Part shown: positions 36,581 to 48,523 of the stretch, piece after piece
Position numbering within the stretch: position 1 is the first letter of the stretch
Layout: the number at the start of each line of letters is the position of its first letter
NCBI RefSeq assembly: GCF_900005765.1
Contig: NC_041687.1
Span: 1,426,001 to 1,490,000, forward strand
Reading direction: 5' to 3'
DNA length: 64,000 nucleotides
Source: Plasmodium relictum
Lineage: Eukaryota > Apicomplexa > Aconoidasida > Haemosporida > Plasmodiidae
Program-made: the position numbers and the translations under genes
Notes under the pieces: model-generated
What the model was told of the DNA's origin: nothing
What the model saw: only the letters and a program-made list of their open reading frames with translations
Databases searched by the model: none

Positions 36581-37494
36581 TTTTTTTAAAATTAAAATAT
36601 ATATAAAATATATATATAAAAAATTCGTATTATTTTTGAATTTTATTTTTATTATGAAATAAATAAAAAATTTCTAAATTTTTCAAAAATAATTTATATT
36701 TTTATTTATTTTTAGTTTTTCTTTTTTCATATTTTAACAAAAAAAAAAAAAAAAAATAAAATTTACCTTTTAAAAATAAACAATTATTGAAGTGGAAATA
36801 TATAAAAATATAAATCATAAATTATAAATATTTATTGATATTAATAGAAGAATTAAATTTTATTGTAAAAAACATTGCAATTTCAATTTATCATTTTTTT
36901 TTTTTTTTAATTTAATAAAAATTACAAATGCATAAAAGTTTTTAAAATGTAAATATTAAAAATAACGAAGGAATACAAAAAAAAAAAAAAAGAAAAATAA
37001 TATTTTTAGAATCTACATTATTTTTTTTTTATAAATTATAAATGTAAACGAATGTTTGAATACACCTAATTTTTTGTTTATATCTAACTTATTATTTTTT
37101 GATATTTAAATATATATAATTTTAAACATTATCTAAATAAGAAATTCTAAAAAAAAAATATATATATATATATATTTAAAAAAATAACTAAACAATATTT
37201 TAATATATAATTGTTAAGCACTTATTTTTAACACCATTCATCTCAAAATGTTAAAGGATCATTTGAATGATTTTTGATAATCATGTATAGAAAAAACAAT
37301 TTTTAATATTTACAAAAAAAAAAATTTATTTTTCAAAAAAAAAAAAATGGGAATATTATAAATTATATATATATATATATTTATGTGATTATACTCTTTA
37401 TTTATTCTTATTTAAATACTGAAGGTATTTTTTTTTTTTTTTTTGTTTAAAATATACTTTTTTTATTTTATTAATTGAAATAAATAAAGGAGAA
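36581..37494. other. Intergenic region between two minus-strand genes
   Basis: About 0.9 kb of A/T runs holding the promoter of the small membrane-protein gene and the 3' flank of the coiled-coil gene. No other feature is seen. Confidence 0.6.
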
Positions 37495-40438
37495 TTATTT
37501 AGAAATTTGTTTTTGAGTTTTTTTGATAGCATCTTTCCACAATATAGTATAATTTATATTATTTTTAATACAATATAATTTTAATTTCAGTTGAGCTTTT
37601 TTAATGATAAATTCTGATCTTGACTGAATGTTAGGACTCTTAGTGTATTCATAACATAGTACACCAAGACCTATTACCCATGTAGCAATTACTTCTTCAT
37701 CATCTGAAAAAAAATCATAAGCTCTCTTCTTAGTATATAAAGTGAAACACTTATAAGGATCAATTTGGTATTCATTATCGTAAAATTGATTAGATTCTAT
37801 TTTTTTTTTTTCTAGTTTTTTTTTATTCTGTTTTTCTATGAGCCAATACACAGGTCTACTGTTTATACCGAAATCTATTGATATAACATCCTATATGGAA
37901 AATTTAAAAAAAAAATTTTAAATATATAAAAAAATAATATACATATAAAATGATGTATATATATATAATAGTAATTATGTAAAATTATAAAAATATTTAA
38001 GTTATATGTGTAATTTAAACCTTAATGTCTATTAATTTTTTCTTCTTAAATCCTTTTTCTCCTTTAGTATTTTTACTCCATGTAATAAATTTGTTATCAA
38101 CAATTTTCATGTATATTAAAACGGGTTTATGTTTAAAAGTGTAATACTTGCATTTATAAATTAAAGTTCCTGTATTCATTTTTTTTAATTCTCTGATTAC
38201 TGATTTATTATTTAAACGCCCTTGACCATGGGACAATAGTAAAGCTTTGTTCTTGGTATTATTTCTTTGAAGAATTGCTGATGCCAGTTTATTTTTAAAT
38301 TGATCAATTTGGTTTTTAGCTAATTCAATATTGTTGATATTATTTTCGTACATCTTTAGTAATTCATCATCAAATTTATTTTCCATGTCTCTTGTTTGTT
38401 GTTTATACTCACTTTCTCTTTCTTTAACTACATTTATAATTGGATCTATTAAATTACTATCTAATAAAAGAATTATATCTTCATATTTCTTATTATTATT
38501 TCTAAGTTTTTCTTCAATAATTCTAGCATTTTCTTTAAAAAAATTAGAATAATTTAAAATATTTTCGTCATTTAACTTGAAAATTTGTAGAATTTTATTA
38601 ATAATATACTGCAAATTATCTATTTTGGGTAAATAAAAATTATTTATATCACCATATTTATCTTCAGTTTCTTTATATTTAAGTTTTATATTTTCATTTT
38701 CTTCTTGTAGAGAATTATATTTTTCTGCCATTTCATTTAATTCTTTTGATTTTTTTTCTAATTTTTTTTTTAATTCTTCAATTTCACTATTAGCCTTGTC
38801 TAATGAATTTTTTAACATAATGTTTTCTTCCTTTTTTTTACTTAACGTAATTTCTTTTTCTTCAATATCTTTTGTGTATTCGTAAATGTGACCTTGTAAC
38901 TCTTCAACTTTTTTATTAATAATATTCATTTCTTGTATTAATTTTAGATTTTCTTCACTTTTAATTTGCATAATAGCACATAAATTTTCTATTTTGGTTT
39001 GTTTTTCTCTATAAGCTTCAACATAGGAAATACGATGTTCATCTAATTCTTGATACATATTAAATAATTTATTGTATTTAGTTTCTAAGTTTTTTATTAA
39101 CGTTTCATAATGCTGAATTGCTAAATTATCTCTTTGCTTAGAATCCACTAAGGTATATACATTATCATGTAAATCATTCATTTTATCATTTAAAATTTCT
39201 TTTTTCTTTTCCAATAGATTTACTTTTTCTTTTAATAAACTTGCCATTTTTTTTGCTTCTATATGTTTTATTTTATCATTATTAATTTTCTTATTTTCAT
39301 TAATTTCATTATTCGAAAATATTGTTGTGCATGAAGAATTTTCAGTTGAATTTATTAAAGATGTTATAGGTAAAAATGTTTGAATGCTGCCACTAGAAGA
39401 TTTATTGTTATTTTTTTCAATTTTTATATCATTGAGATAATTTATATTTTGGTTTTTTAAGTTAAAAGAATGAATATTATTGTTGTCATTTTTTTTTTTT
39501 CTTGTTAATTTTATTTTTTTTTTATTTTTCAAGTTATTATTTCCCAAATCATCAAACGTAATATCGCTATTTGGATATAATTCTTTCTTCATCTTTTCTT
39601 CGTTTCCCGTAATAAAATTATTTCCTGTTTTATTTTCATTTTTAGGAATTTTATAAAAAGGCTCCCTAATATGTATATCAGACACATTTTTAGTATAATT
39701 ATTTATCTTATTATTATTATTATAACAATTTATATCTTTTTTTAGAGTATTAAAAGAAAAAGTTTTCTGAGTAATATCAGCGGAGCTATCATTGCTAGAA
39801 ATATAATCAAATTCTTTACTAAGAATTTTTTTTTTATCAAAAATATTTTCAGTTAAATACTTTTCATTTTTTGGAATTTCACATTCATTTTCTTTATTTG
39901 AATTATTTATACCTTTTTTATTTTTTTCTAATTTACTATTTAACTTAACATCTCCTCCTTTGTAATTTGAAAGCATAAAATATTGGTCATCTTCTAATGA
40001 TTCATTTAGAGAATCTTTTTCTCTAAAATTTATGTGAACTCTATTTTTATTTTCCATATTTCCTTTTAATCTAATTTTAACTATATCATTACAATTCAAA
40101 TTATTTTCTTTTATTTCATCTTCTTTATCCTCATAATAATTTATTTCATTATCTATTTTTTTTTTTCTGTTATCGCTATTGTTATTCAGCTTGTTATTAT
40201 ATTTATTGTTGTTATAAGATTCATCACTAGAATAATATTTCTCACTTTTATCTTTATCTAATTTATCTGAGCTTAGAAATGAAGAACTATTATTTTTTAA
40301 TTTAATAGACCACTGGATTAATTTTTCTCTCTCTTCTTTTAGTTTTACTAGAGGATCCATTCTATCTTTTGATGTTCTATTAATTTCGCTAATCTCGTTA
40401 TCATCAGATATTTTATAATTTTTTTTCTTCTTCTCCAT
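37495..40438 (-). CDS. Coiled-coil protein with C-terminal PH-like domain, 937 aa
   Basis: Exons 40438-38021 and 37890-37495 on the minus strand, phase 0 (AAG|GTTTAA ... TATAG|GAT). Residues 1-380 are N/K/S-rich low complexity. About 390-760 is a long heptad-type coiled coil rich in K, E, L and I. Residues of about 780-930, spanning the splice, look like a PH-fold: short strands 'TGTLIYKCKYYTF', 'VLIYMKIVDNKFITW', 'CFTLYTKKRAYDFFS', then a helix with W ('DEEVIATWVIGLGVLCYEY') as in the closing PH helix. The exon 2 part alone (131 residues) would look meaningless, so the splice matters. Such an architecture suggests a membrane- or cytoskeleton-linked scaffold. Lipid binding cannot be judged by eye. 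Confidence 0.75.
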
Positions 40439-41375
40439 TTTAAAAAAAAAATTAATATAAATGAGAAGGAAAATATAACAGTTACTAAATTACTTTAACA
40501 AGACTAAAAATTTTAAAATATTATTTATTTTTTGACGATTATAATGAATATGTATGTTTTTTTATAAAAAAAAAAAATAATAATAATAATAATCTAAAGA
40601 GGAAAAAATAACTTGCGGATTTTATAAATTTAAAAATATATATAAAAAATAATATATTTATATATTATATATATTGTCTTAACAATGCTTTCAAAATTTT
40701 ATTACAAAAAAATAAAGTAGTTGATATTTAAGTATTGCATAAATTTACGAAAAAGTACAAAAAATTTAAAAAAAAGAATACTATGGAAATTTTAAATAGT
40801 TATAATTAAAAAAAAAAAAAAAAGCTAAAAAAACAAATTCAAAATATGTCTAATATGTCCTTTATTATTAGAATAGATTAATAATCAATTAATCTTAAAT
40901 ATTTTATTGTATTTCATTTTAAATTTAAAGAAAAAAAATATTTCATTTAAAAAAAAATTTTTTAGAATATTTCTTTTTTTTTAAATTATATTATGTTACA
41001 TATTATCCATATTATTTTTATATGAAATGTATTTTTTTAAAAATAAAAAAAAAAAAAAATAATTGATAAAGATTTTTTGTGAGTCTTCATTTTTTATTTT
41101 AATTTTTTTCTTCATATATTTACTGATTAAATCTTTTACGCACATCAATCAATAAAAAAAAAAAAAAGTATAACACTTAAAACAAGAATGTTAAGTTTTA
41201 AAATTTTTAAAACAAGAACAATATTTAAAATTTTTTTTTTAATATTTATAATTAATTAAAAAAATATTTAAACAATTAAAAAATGATATACAAGGTTAAT
41301 TAGAAAATTAAAGAGTAATTAATGAATGAGATTCTATGATATTTTTTTTATTGTAAGAGAAGAAAATGAAAAAAA
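40439..41375. other. Divergent intergenic region
   Basis: About 0.9 kb of A/T-rich spacer between the minus-strand PH-like protein gene and the plus-strand PIG-H gene, presumably with both promoters. No motif is singled out. Confidence 0.6.
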
Positions 41376-42188
41376 ATGAAAAATGAAATAAGGAAAATTG
41401 AATATGTGTGCGGGATTGAATATGTATCAGAAAAAAATGAAAACAGAAAATTTTTATTTTTTGTATTGTGTATTTTTTCTTTATATTATATGTATTACAT
41501 ATACGCGGTATGTATTTATAATAATATGTTTGTATATTATGAAACTATAGAGATAAAAAAGAAATAAAGAGAAAAGATAAAAAGAAAAGAAAATGAAAAT
41601 TATAAATAAATTTTAATAAAATTAAAAATAAGAAAATATATATATTATAAAATAGAATAAGATAAAAAAAAAAAATATAATTAGAAAACATTTAATAAAT
41701 ATATCAAAATTTTTTTTAAAAAGAAAAAAAGAAATAAAATGAGATAAATAAATAGATATGAAAAAACAAAGTAATTTTAAATAAACAATTAAAATAAAAT
41801 ATGGAATAATTAATAAATTGTATTTTTTTATTCTTATTTTTTTTTTTATCATATAACAGGCATATAGGCAAGGATATTTAACCATTGACGAATTTCAAAT
41901 ATTGCTATTTTTTGTATATATATCGCTTATTATTGTCTATTTCAATAATTATTCTATTGGTTAATTTTTTTGAACATAAATAATTAAATTACATATATAT
42001 ATATTATTTATAATTGTCTTTTATTTTTTAATTTTAAATGGTTAAACAGAAAAATTATTTTTAATAAATGACGTTGGAATACAAATTGAGAAAAAAAATT
42101 TATTTAAACATCAGTTGAAATTTATTTGTGCAAATGATATCAAGAGTGTTTTTATCAACGAAGTAAATTATTCTTAAAAATAAACAAA

Positions 42189-42231
<43 letters not shown>

Positions 42232-42798
42232 ATATATATATATATATATATATATATTCATAAAATAAAATGAGAAACACAATTTTTTGTTATATATATA
42301 CATGTTTTTTAGGTTATTTATATATTTGAAATTTCTCCATATTTATGTTTAACTTTAAAAAATAATAACTTGATTATTGTTTTTGAGGTATAGGAAAAAT
42401 ATTTATCTTTCTTTATTTATATGGATATGTTTATAATTATGAATTACTTCTTTTTTTTTTTTTATTAGGATTTTAATTTAGAGATGAAAAAATTAGTGGA
42501 TATATATAGAGATATTAAAAAGACATTCTTTTTTTCTGATTACAAAAAATTGGCAAATATAAAAGCGGTGCATATTGAAAATGAAGAGAATATAAATAGT
42601 AGCAAAGAAGAATGTGTATCACATAACGATACATATTCAGCAAAAAATAATTCTTCAAGTGAAGAAAATATTTTTAAAATGTTAAACTTTAGTCCTTATG
42701 AAAACAAAAAAAGTAATAAAACTATACCTCATCCAAAAAAAAAAACTTTTGATATATATATAAATAAAAAATTAGCATTAGAAATAATGAACGACTAA
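41376..42798 (+). CDS. PIGH: PIG-H-like subunit of GPI N-acetylglucosaminyltransferase, five exons, 249 aa
   Basis: Exons 41376-41507, 41860-41959, 42050-42162, 42313-42387 and 42469-42798; all ends are GT/AG and phases agree (750 nt with stop). Residues of about 25-44 and 55-72 form two membrane helices, as in the PIG-H hairpin. Next comes 'EKLFLINDVGIQIE' (family: E-S-L-L-I-I-x-x-L-G-I-Q). Then 'DIKSVFINE' matches the invariant V-I-N-E block, 'NNLIIVFE' the following V-x-V-F strand, and 'KLVDIYRDIKKTF' the closing I-Y-R helix. The C-terminal 90 residues are a polar extension not usual in PIG-H. The complex (with PIG-A, -C, -P and GPI1) transfers GlcNAc to phosphatidylinositol on the ER cytoplasmic face, the first step of GPI anchor synthesis. 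DPM1, acting later in the same pathway, lies 2.8 kb downstream. Confidence 0.8.
42185..42257. repeat. (AAAT)n and (TA)n tract in an intron
   Basis: About twelve AAAT units followed directly by about 24 bp of TA dinucleotides, inside the third intron of the PIG-H gene. Confidence 0.85.
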
Positions 42799-43094
42799 TT
42801 TCTTTTTATTTATTTTTTTTAATTATAAGAAAATTCAATCTTTTAATTTATCTTCCTTTTAATTATATTAGAATTCTTTTTTTTTTAATAATTTTTTTCA
42901 TTTTTTTTCTGTCTTTTTGAGGAATAAAAAAAATTTTAAATAAAAAAATAAAAAATTATTGTAATAAATTATTTTTATATACCTAATATATTTAGATATT
43001 GAAATATATATAAATAAAATAATATTGAAATGCATATAGATAAAATAATTTTGGAATATATAGTTAAAATAAAAAATAACATATAATAAAAGAA

Positions 43095-43951
43095 ATGGGG
43101 GAATACATAAGAAAAATACCTTTTTTTAATGATTACGAAAAAAAAGAGGATTTCTTGAAATTTCCGCATTTAAAAGAAAATGATAATGATGAAAAAAGAA
43201 ACTTAAATAAAAATATTATAAATCATGATGCTCATTATATAAGTATATATATATAAAATAAAGCATATCTCCTAAATAAATTTGAAAATATATAAAAAAT
43301 TATAAATATTGTTCTGTAAATTTTTTTTTTTTTATTATAGAAAAAAGGGAGAATATGAAGGATATTTTAACTTATATTCCTTATTTAAGTTAAATTTTAC
43401 GAAGCATTTAATTGTATATATATTTAAAATATTTTTATAATTTTATTTTAAGATAATAGAACACAAAGAGATATTTTAAGTGAAAGAAAAGTACAAAAAT
43501 TGAATACCACTTATATATGTATAATAAGATGATTATTATATAATAAATGTACAATGACATAAATGTTTTTTTTTAAAAGAATAAGTTAAAAGAAGATATT
43601 AGTGAAAGTTACTACTCATATGAGAAAAAATATCCATTTTTTATTGATACATATGTAAAAAAAATTGAAGAAACTAAATGTATGAGGGATGTATTAAATA
43701 ATATATATGGTTAATTATTTAATAAAAAATAAAAATTTGTCATCATTTATTAAGAAAAAAATATATTGATAACACAAAATATATAATTATAAAAATATTT
43801 ATGCTTAAAAGAAAAAAAATTTTGTTTTTCCTATTTTTGCTTAGAACCTGACGAAACAAGAAAAAGTCGAATTTCAGAAGACATTAAAACAAAGGCTATG
43901 CTATTTGAAACAAGAAAAAAATTACTATTGGATGAATTAAGTATTCTATTA

Positions 43952-44010
<59 letters not shown>

Positions 44011-45291
44011 ATAATCATGTATATATTAACTCCCATTTAAATAATTAAAATTATTTCTTTTAGGAAGCAGTTATAAAGAAGGTATTAAAATTAATGAGGA
44101 ATGAATTTTTAAATAGATATTGTAAATTATTTTATATTTTTCTTTTCATATAGATGATAATATAATGAGTAACCATAAAGAAGTGTATCTAGATCCAGCA
44201 AAGAATTATATGTATAATAGTATAAAAAAAAAATAAAAAAGAAGTATATATATTTAAAGGAAAAATAATAATAAATGAACATTTTTAGGGATATAGTAAA
44301 GGATAAGAATAAAATATTAACATTAAAAAATTATGGTTTAGGATTAACCCCTTCAAATTTCGTATTTTCATACCCTCATATTCAAGCTAGTAAATACCTT
44401 TCTATATTTAAAAAAAAAAAAAAAAATACAAGATATTAATATAAATATATATTTTATAATGTTTTGTTTCTATATATAATTATCACTTGTTATTTGAATT
44501 TTTAATGTTACTTATATTTATTATAATTATGACTATAATTATTTCTTTTTTTGTCTTTATTTTTTATTTATTTTTATTTTTAATAACCTTCAATTGTCTA
44601 AAAAAAAAGAAGGAAGAGGCGGCTTTGCAACAGAAATAATGAAATCAATTATGTTAAAAAATAAAAATGAAAAGATTAATAAAAAAGTACAAATAATGAA
44701 GAATAATAATTTACTATAAATTTTCTTATTTTATATATAATAAATTTTGTTAATAAATGCAGATTAATATAAAAGACATAAATGGTAATAATTTTCATTC
44801 TTTAAAAAATATATATATATATTAAAAAAAATCAAATAAAAGATTAATATTCACTAATATATTTTCTACATATAAAAAGATTTATATAAGGATAAGAACG
44901 ATGAAAAGAGGTTAATATAAAAAATAGAATAAGAGGCTACACTTAATAATATATTACATAATAAAATTAATAATTTGATATATTTTTTTTTTTTAAGGGA
45001 AGAGAAAGGTTGAAAGAGAAAAATTAGATAAAAATAAAAAATAAAAAGCATATATATAAATATTATTTTTATTTTTTTTTATTGAAGTCTTTTTAATGAA
45101 AAGTAGATTCAAATATCTAAATCACACTAAAAATAGTTATTTTGTTGATAATTATCTTAAGGTATTTTTTTTAAATGGAAATTGTATTTATGTTAATATT
45201 TCTTTTCTTAATATTTTCTTTTATATTACTTTTTTTACAGGAGAAACCATATATTATATTGAGATATAAAGGATTCCAAGAAAAGGCATAA
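43095..45291 (+). CDS. 14-exon gene with microexons, 300 aa, function unknown
   Basis: Hand-spliced exons: 43095-43242, 43341-43388, 43453-43490, 43580-43709, 43845-43940, 44064-44081, 44154-44211, 44289-44389, 44610-44686, 44763-44784, 44880-44910, 44998-45008, 45088-45161 and 45241-45291. They sum to 903 nt, and every junction is in phase with GT/AG ends. Exons 6, 10, 11 and 12 are only 18, 22, 31 and 11 nt. The product is basic, K/E/Y-rich and free of Asn runs and membrane helices. Recognisable stretches are 'MKDILTYIPYL', 'NYGLGLTPSNFVFSYPHIQ' and the C-terminal 'YIILRYKGFQEKA'. I do not recognise a domain. The absence of low-complexity inserts suggests a constrained fold. The exact acceptor of the 44610 exon could shift by three bases. 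Confidence 0.72.
43955..44006. repeat. (TA)n microsatellite in an intron
   Basis: About 50 bp of TA dinucleotides within the fifth intron of the 14-exon gene. Confidence 0.88.
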
Positions 45292-45598
45292 TGGAGGTAT
45301 AAAAGTTAAAAAAAAATAAAATATAAATTAATAAATGAAATAAAAAGTTAACACGAAAAAATTTAAAGAGCTATTCTGTAAAAAAGTTTTGTTAAGAACT
45401 ATTTGGAGAAAAAAAAACAAATGAAGGAATAAATAAATGAATAAAAGAAAAAAATGATATATTGTTTTTATAATTATGAAAAAGAGAAAAAAATATTTAT
45501 GTAAAATTATTTCTATATTATCGCAATTAGAACTATTTTTTTTTATGGAACAAAAAATATATCAAAGAAACAAAATTTAGGCATTCTTTTTTTTTTTT
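45292..45598. other. Convergent 3' intergenic region
   Basis: About 300 bp between the 14-exon gene and DPM1, which converge. A/T-rich with nothing else visible. Confidence 0.6.
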
Positions 45599-46321
45599 TT
45601 AAATTATCCAAAATAGTTTTAATAAACCAAAAAGATACTGAAAAATTTCTTTTGAATCTAATTTTGATTTCCCAAATAATCTATCAACAAATATATAGCC
45701 AACCTCTTCAATTTTTTTATTTAATTTTTTTGCTCTTACAATAACTTCCATCTGAAATATATATCCTTTTCCTTCAACTTGTTCAATAATTTCTTTTAGT
45801 GTTTCTGTTCTATATAGTCTGAATGAGCCAGTTAGATCACTGTAATTAATAAACAAAAGAAATTGAGACAAAAAATTTGCTACACGACTAATTATAACTC
45901 TTTTAAAACTCCACCCAGATATTCCTCCATCTTTATTATATCTAGATCCTGTAACAATGTCACAATTTGTTTCTTTTTGTTTTTTTATGAAATCTTTTAT
46001 ATATTTAGGATGATGAGATAAGTCAGCATCCATTATAATAACAAAATTTCCAGACACTATTTTTAAAGCATCTATATAGGCTGACCTTAGACCTAGTTTT
46101 TCTTTTCTTTCAACTAGTAATAATTTTTCTTCTTTAAAGATTGATTGAAGTTTTCTATAAACATTAGCTGTTTTATCTTCACTATTATCGTCTACTAATA
46201 TTATTTCAAAATTTATAGTTTTCTTTTTCATTTCATTTATAATCATATAAACTAAGTAAGGTAAATTTTCTTTCTCATTATATGTTGGTACAATTATAGA
46301 ATAAACATCTAAACAAGACAT
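45599..46321 (-). CDS. DPM1: Dolichol-phosphate mannosyltransferase (DPM synthase)
   Basis: Single exon of 240 residues. It transfers mannose from GDP-mannose to dolichyl phosphate on the ER membrane, supplying the donor for GPI mannosylation. It is a GT2-type fold: 'YSIIVPTYNEKENLP' near the start, 'IILVDDNSEDKT', the metal-binding D-x-D in 'IIMDADLSHHP', 'DIVTGSRYNKDGGISGW', and 'DLTGSFRLYR'. The start is set at the ATG at 46319-46321 (MSCLDVYS...), matching family N-termini. The frame extends 15 codons upstream, but that stretch has UTR-like composition. The protein ends shortly after 'FQYLFGLLKLFW' with no separate C-terminal membrane anchor, so it is the human/fission-yeast class rather than the budding-yeast class. 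That class normally relies on small membrane partners. Confidence 0.93.
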   Translation of the reverse strand: MSCLDVYSIIVPTYNEKENLPYLVYMIINEMKKKTINFEIILVDDNSEDKTANVYRKLQSIFKEEKLLLVERKEKLGLRSAYIDALKIVSGNFVIIMDADLSHHPKYIKDFIKKQKETNCDIVTGSRYNKDGGISGWSFKRVIISRVANFLSQFLLFINYSDLTGSFRLYRTETLKEIIEQVEGKGYIFQMEVIVRAKKLNKKIEEVGYIFVDRLFGKSKLDSKEIFQYLFGLLKLFWII

Positions 46322-46471
46322 TTTTATTTTTAAAAATAAGAATAATAAAAAAATATACTTAATCATATGAAAAAATAAAATTTAATTATATATATAAAAA
46401 GAAAAAAAAAAAAGGTGGAAAATATTTAATAAAAAAAATACAAACTATATTACCCTATTTATATTAAAAAT

Positions 46472-46533
<62 letters not shown>

Positions 46534-47140
46534 CAACAGTTCACTAATACAGCTTTTAGAAACTTCTATAGTATTGTTTTTTCATATTTATTTATTTTTT
46601 TATTTTTTGATGAAAGGATTAAAAATAAAATAAGCATTCATATCTTTAATATTCTTTAATAAAATAATATTAAACAAGTTAAAATTTATTCTTTAGATTA
46701 AAGTACTTTGAAAAAAAAACAAAAAAACGTAATTTCCTTATGTGCATATAAACCAAATTGAATATATTTTTCTTTTTTCCTATATTTCATTTTAATATTA
46801 CTATTTATTATTAAGAACTCTTTTTTTTTTTATATTTTATTTTTTAATCCATCACTTGTTTTTTCTTTTCCATTTTGTTCTTAGTATTTTTAATTTTTTT
46901 TTTTTTTATTGAAATTCACACTTAAAAAAAAATTAAATTTTTATATAAGTAATATATAATATACATATACACTTTATTTTCAAAAGTGTAATTTACATAT
47001 TCCGTATTGCTTAAATATAAAGAGGAACCATTTAATAAAAATTTTATTTTTTTAATAAAATAAATTTATATATTATGTGATTAAAAGAAATTTTAAAAGC
47101 CACATTTTTTGTTGAAAAATAATCTTTTGAAATTTTAAAA
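46322..47140. other. Divergent intergenic region with (TA)n tract
   Basis: About 0.8 kb holding promoters for DPM1 and the OTU gene. A (TA)n run occupies about 46474-46529; the rest is poly-A/T. No other feature is seen. Confidence 0.6.
46474..46529. repeat. (TA)n microsatellite
   Basis: About 55 bp of TA dinucleotides, roughly 150 bp upstream of the DPM1 start. Confidence 0.9.
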
Positions 47141-48523
47141 ATGAAGAATGATAATCATATAAGTTATCATGAATATAAAAGGAGGCTAAAAAAAATTACT
47201 GAAGAAATAAAAAAAGAAAAAAAAAAGACTAGTAACAAAATTAAAAAAAGTGAAAATTTATTGAAACTAGAAGAAGAGTTGAATAAATTGAATGCTTTAT
47301 ATAATAAGGAAAATAATAGTGATTGCCAAAATAAAAATGATGATGAAAATATAAATAATTTAATTACTGATAATTTATATTTATATAGTGAAGTTTCTAA
47401 AAAAACTTTAAAAAATAGGAATAAAGTGAAACAGAGAGAATTAGAAGAATTAAGAAATGAAAAATCAAAAAATAAATTTGGAGAAAAAGAGTATGAAGAA
47501 TTATTAGAAAATTTGAAGAAGTTAAATAAAACAATTTTTCCTATTCCTCCTGACGGAAATTGTTTATATGAATCAATTTTACATCAACTTAGAGAAAGAA
47601 ATAAAAATTATAAATATAGTATAACTGATTTTTTAAATATTATAAATAAAGAAAATTTCTCATTAAGTAATGTTGACTTAAACGATTATAAAGATAAAAA
47701 TAATTTTGATTTTAGTATTTTTCCTAGTATAAATCCATATGATTTAAGTAACGATATTTTAAGATTCGTTACATCAGTTTACTTATTGCAAAATAAATCT
47801 TTATTTATGGATTTTATTTATTGTAATCAAAATAATACAAACTGTAATTCAGATAATGGTATAAAAGCTTTTTCTAAATATTAAAAAATCAAAATGAAAA
47901 AAATTATTTTTCCTTCATTCTTTGTAGACCCCTATTTTGATTACTGTCAAGAAATTATTAATGGTATTTACGGGTAAAGAAATAAAAATAAAATTAATAA
48001 TATATATTAATTTAATAATATTTATATATTTTCGTTTCTCTTTTTTTATAATTTTTATTGTTATAAAAATATTCTCTTTGTATTTTTAAATTAATGAATA
48101 AAATTATATATTTTTTTTTGATTTAATTTTTGTATAGGAGTGAAATTGAAATAAAAGCCTTATCAAATATTTTAAAAAAAAAAATTACCGTTTATGATGT
48201 AAATATGCAAGTGTCATATGTATATATATATAAATAAATAAAAAAAAAATGTGTATAATCATAAATTTCATACATTTTTTTTTCTCTCCATTTTTAATAT
48301 TTTGAAACCTTTAATTATTCTTAATTAGGAAGAAAATTACGACGAAGAATTATATATATGCTTTCATCATAAATTATATGCATTAGGTAAAAAATATTTA
48401 TAAAGCATTATTTAAGAAATAATTTTGTATTAAAGGTTATTTTATTTTTAAATTATTAATTCATCATTTCTTATTCTTTTTATAGGCAAGCATTATAATT
48501 CTGTTGTAGATATAAAAACGTAA
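47141..48523 (+). CDS. OTU-family cysteine protease, OTUD6B-like, five exons, 313 aa
   Basis: Exons 47141-47858, 47928-47973, 48138-48219, 48329-48386 and 48486-48523, phase-consistent, 942 nt with stop. Exon 3 could instead end at 48210, also in frame. Residues 1-130 are a charged coiled-coil region. The OTU fold follows with 'IPPDGNCLYESI' (catalytic Asp138 and Cys141), 'GSEIEIKALSNIL' (the family's G-x-x-x-E-x-x-A-L-S), and in the last exon 'LGKHYNSVV' with catalytic His304. All triad elements are present, so an active deubiquitinase is expected. The usual G-E-H-Y-N-S reads G-K-H-Y-N-S. Reading exon 1 alone would give a truncated protein lacking the histidine. The coiled coil plus OTU order matches OTUD6/DUBA-5-type enzymes. 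Confidence 0.86.

Noticed and set aside
42484-42798. Stand-alone 104-residue gene
   Set aside because: The frame opens 15 nt further upstream at a splice acceptor and joins in phase to four exons that complete PIG-H.
46322-46366. Fifteen-codon N-terminal extension of DPM1
   Set aside because: UTR-like base composition and lack of match to family N-termini; the ATG at 46321 fits the usual start.
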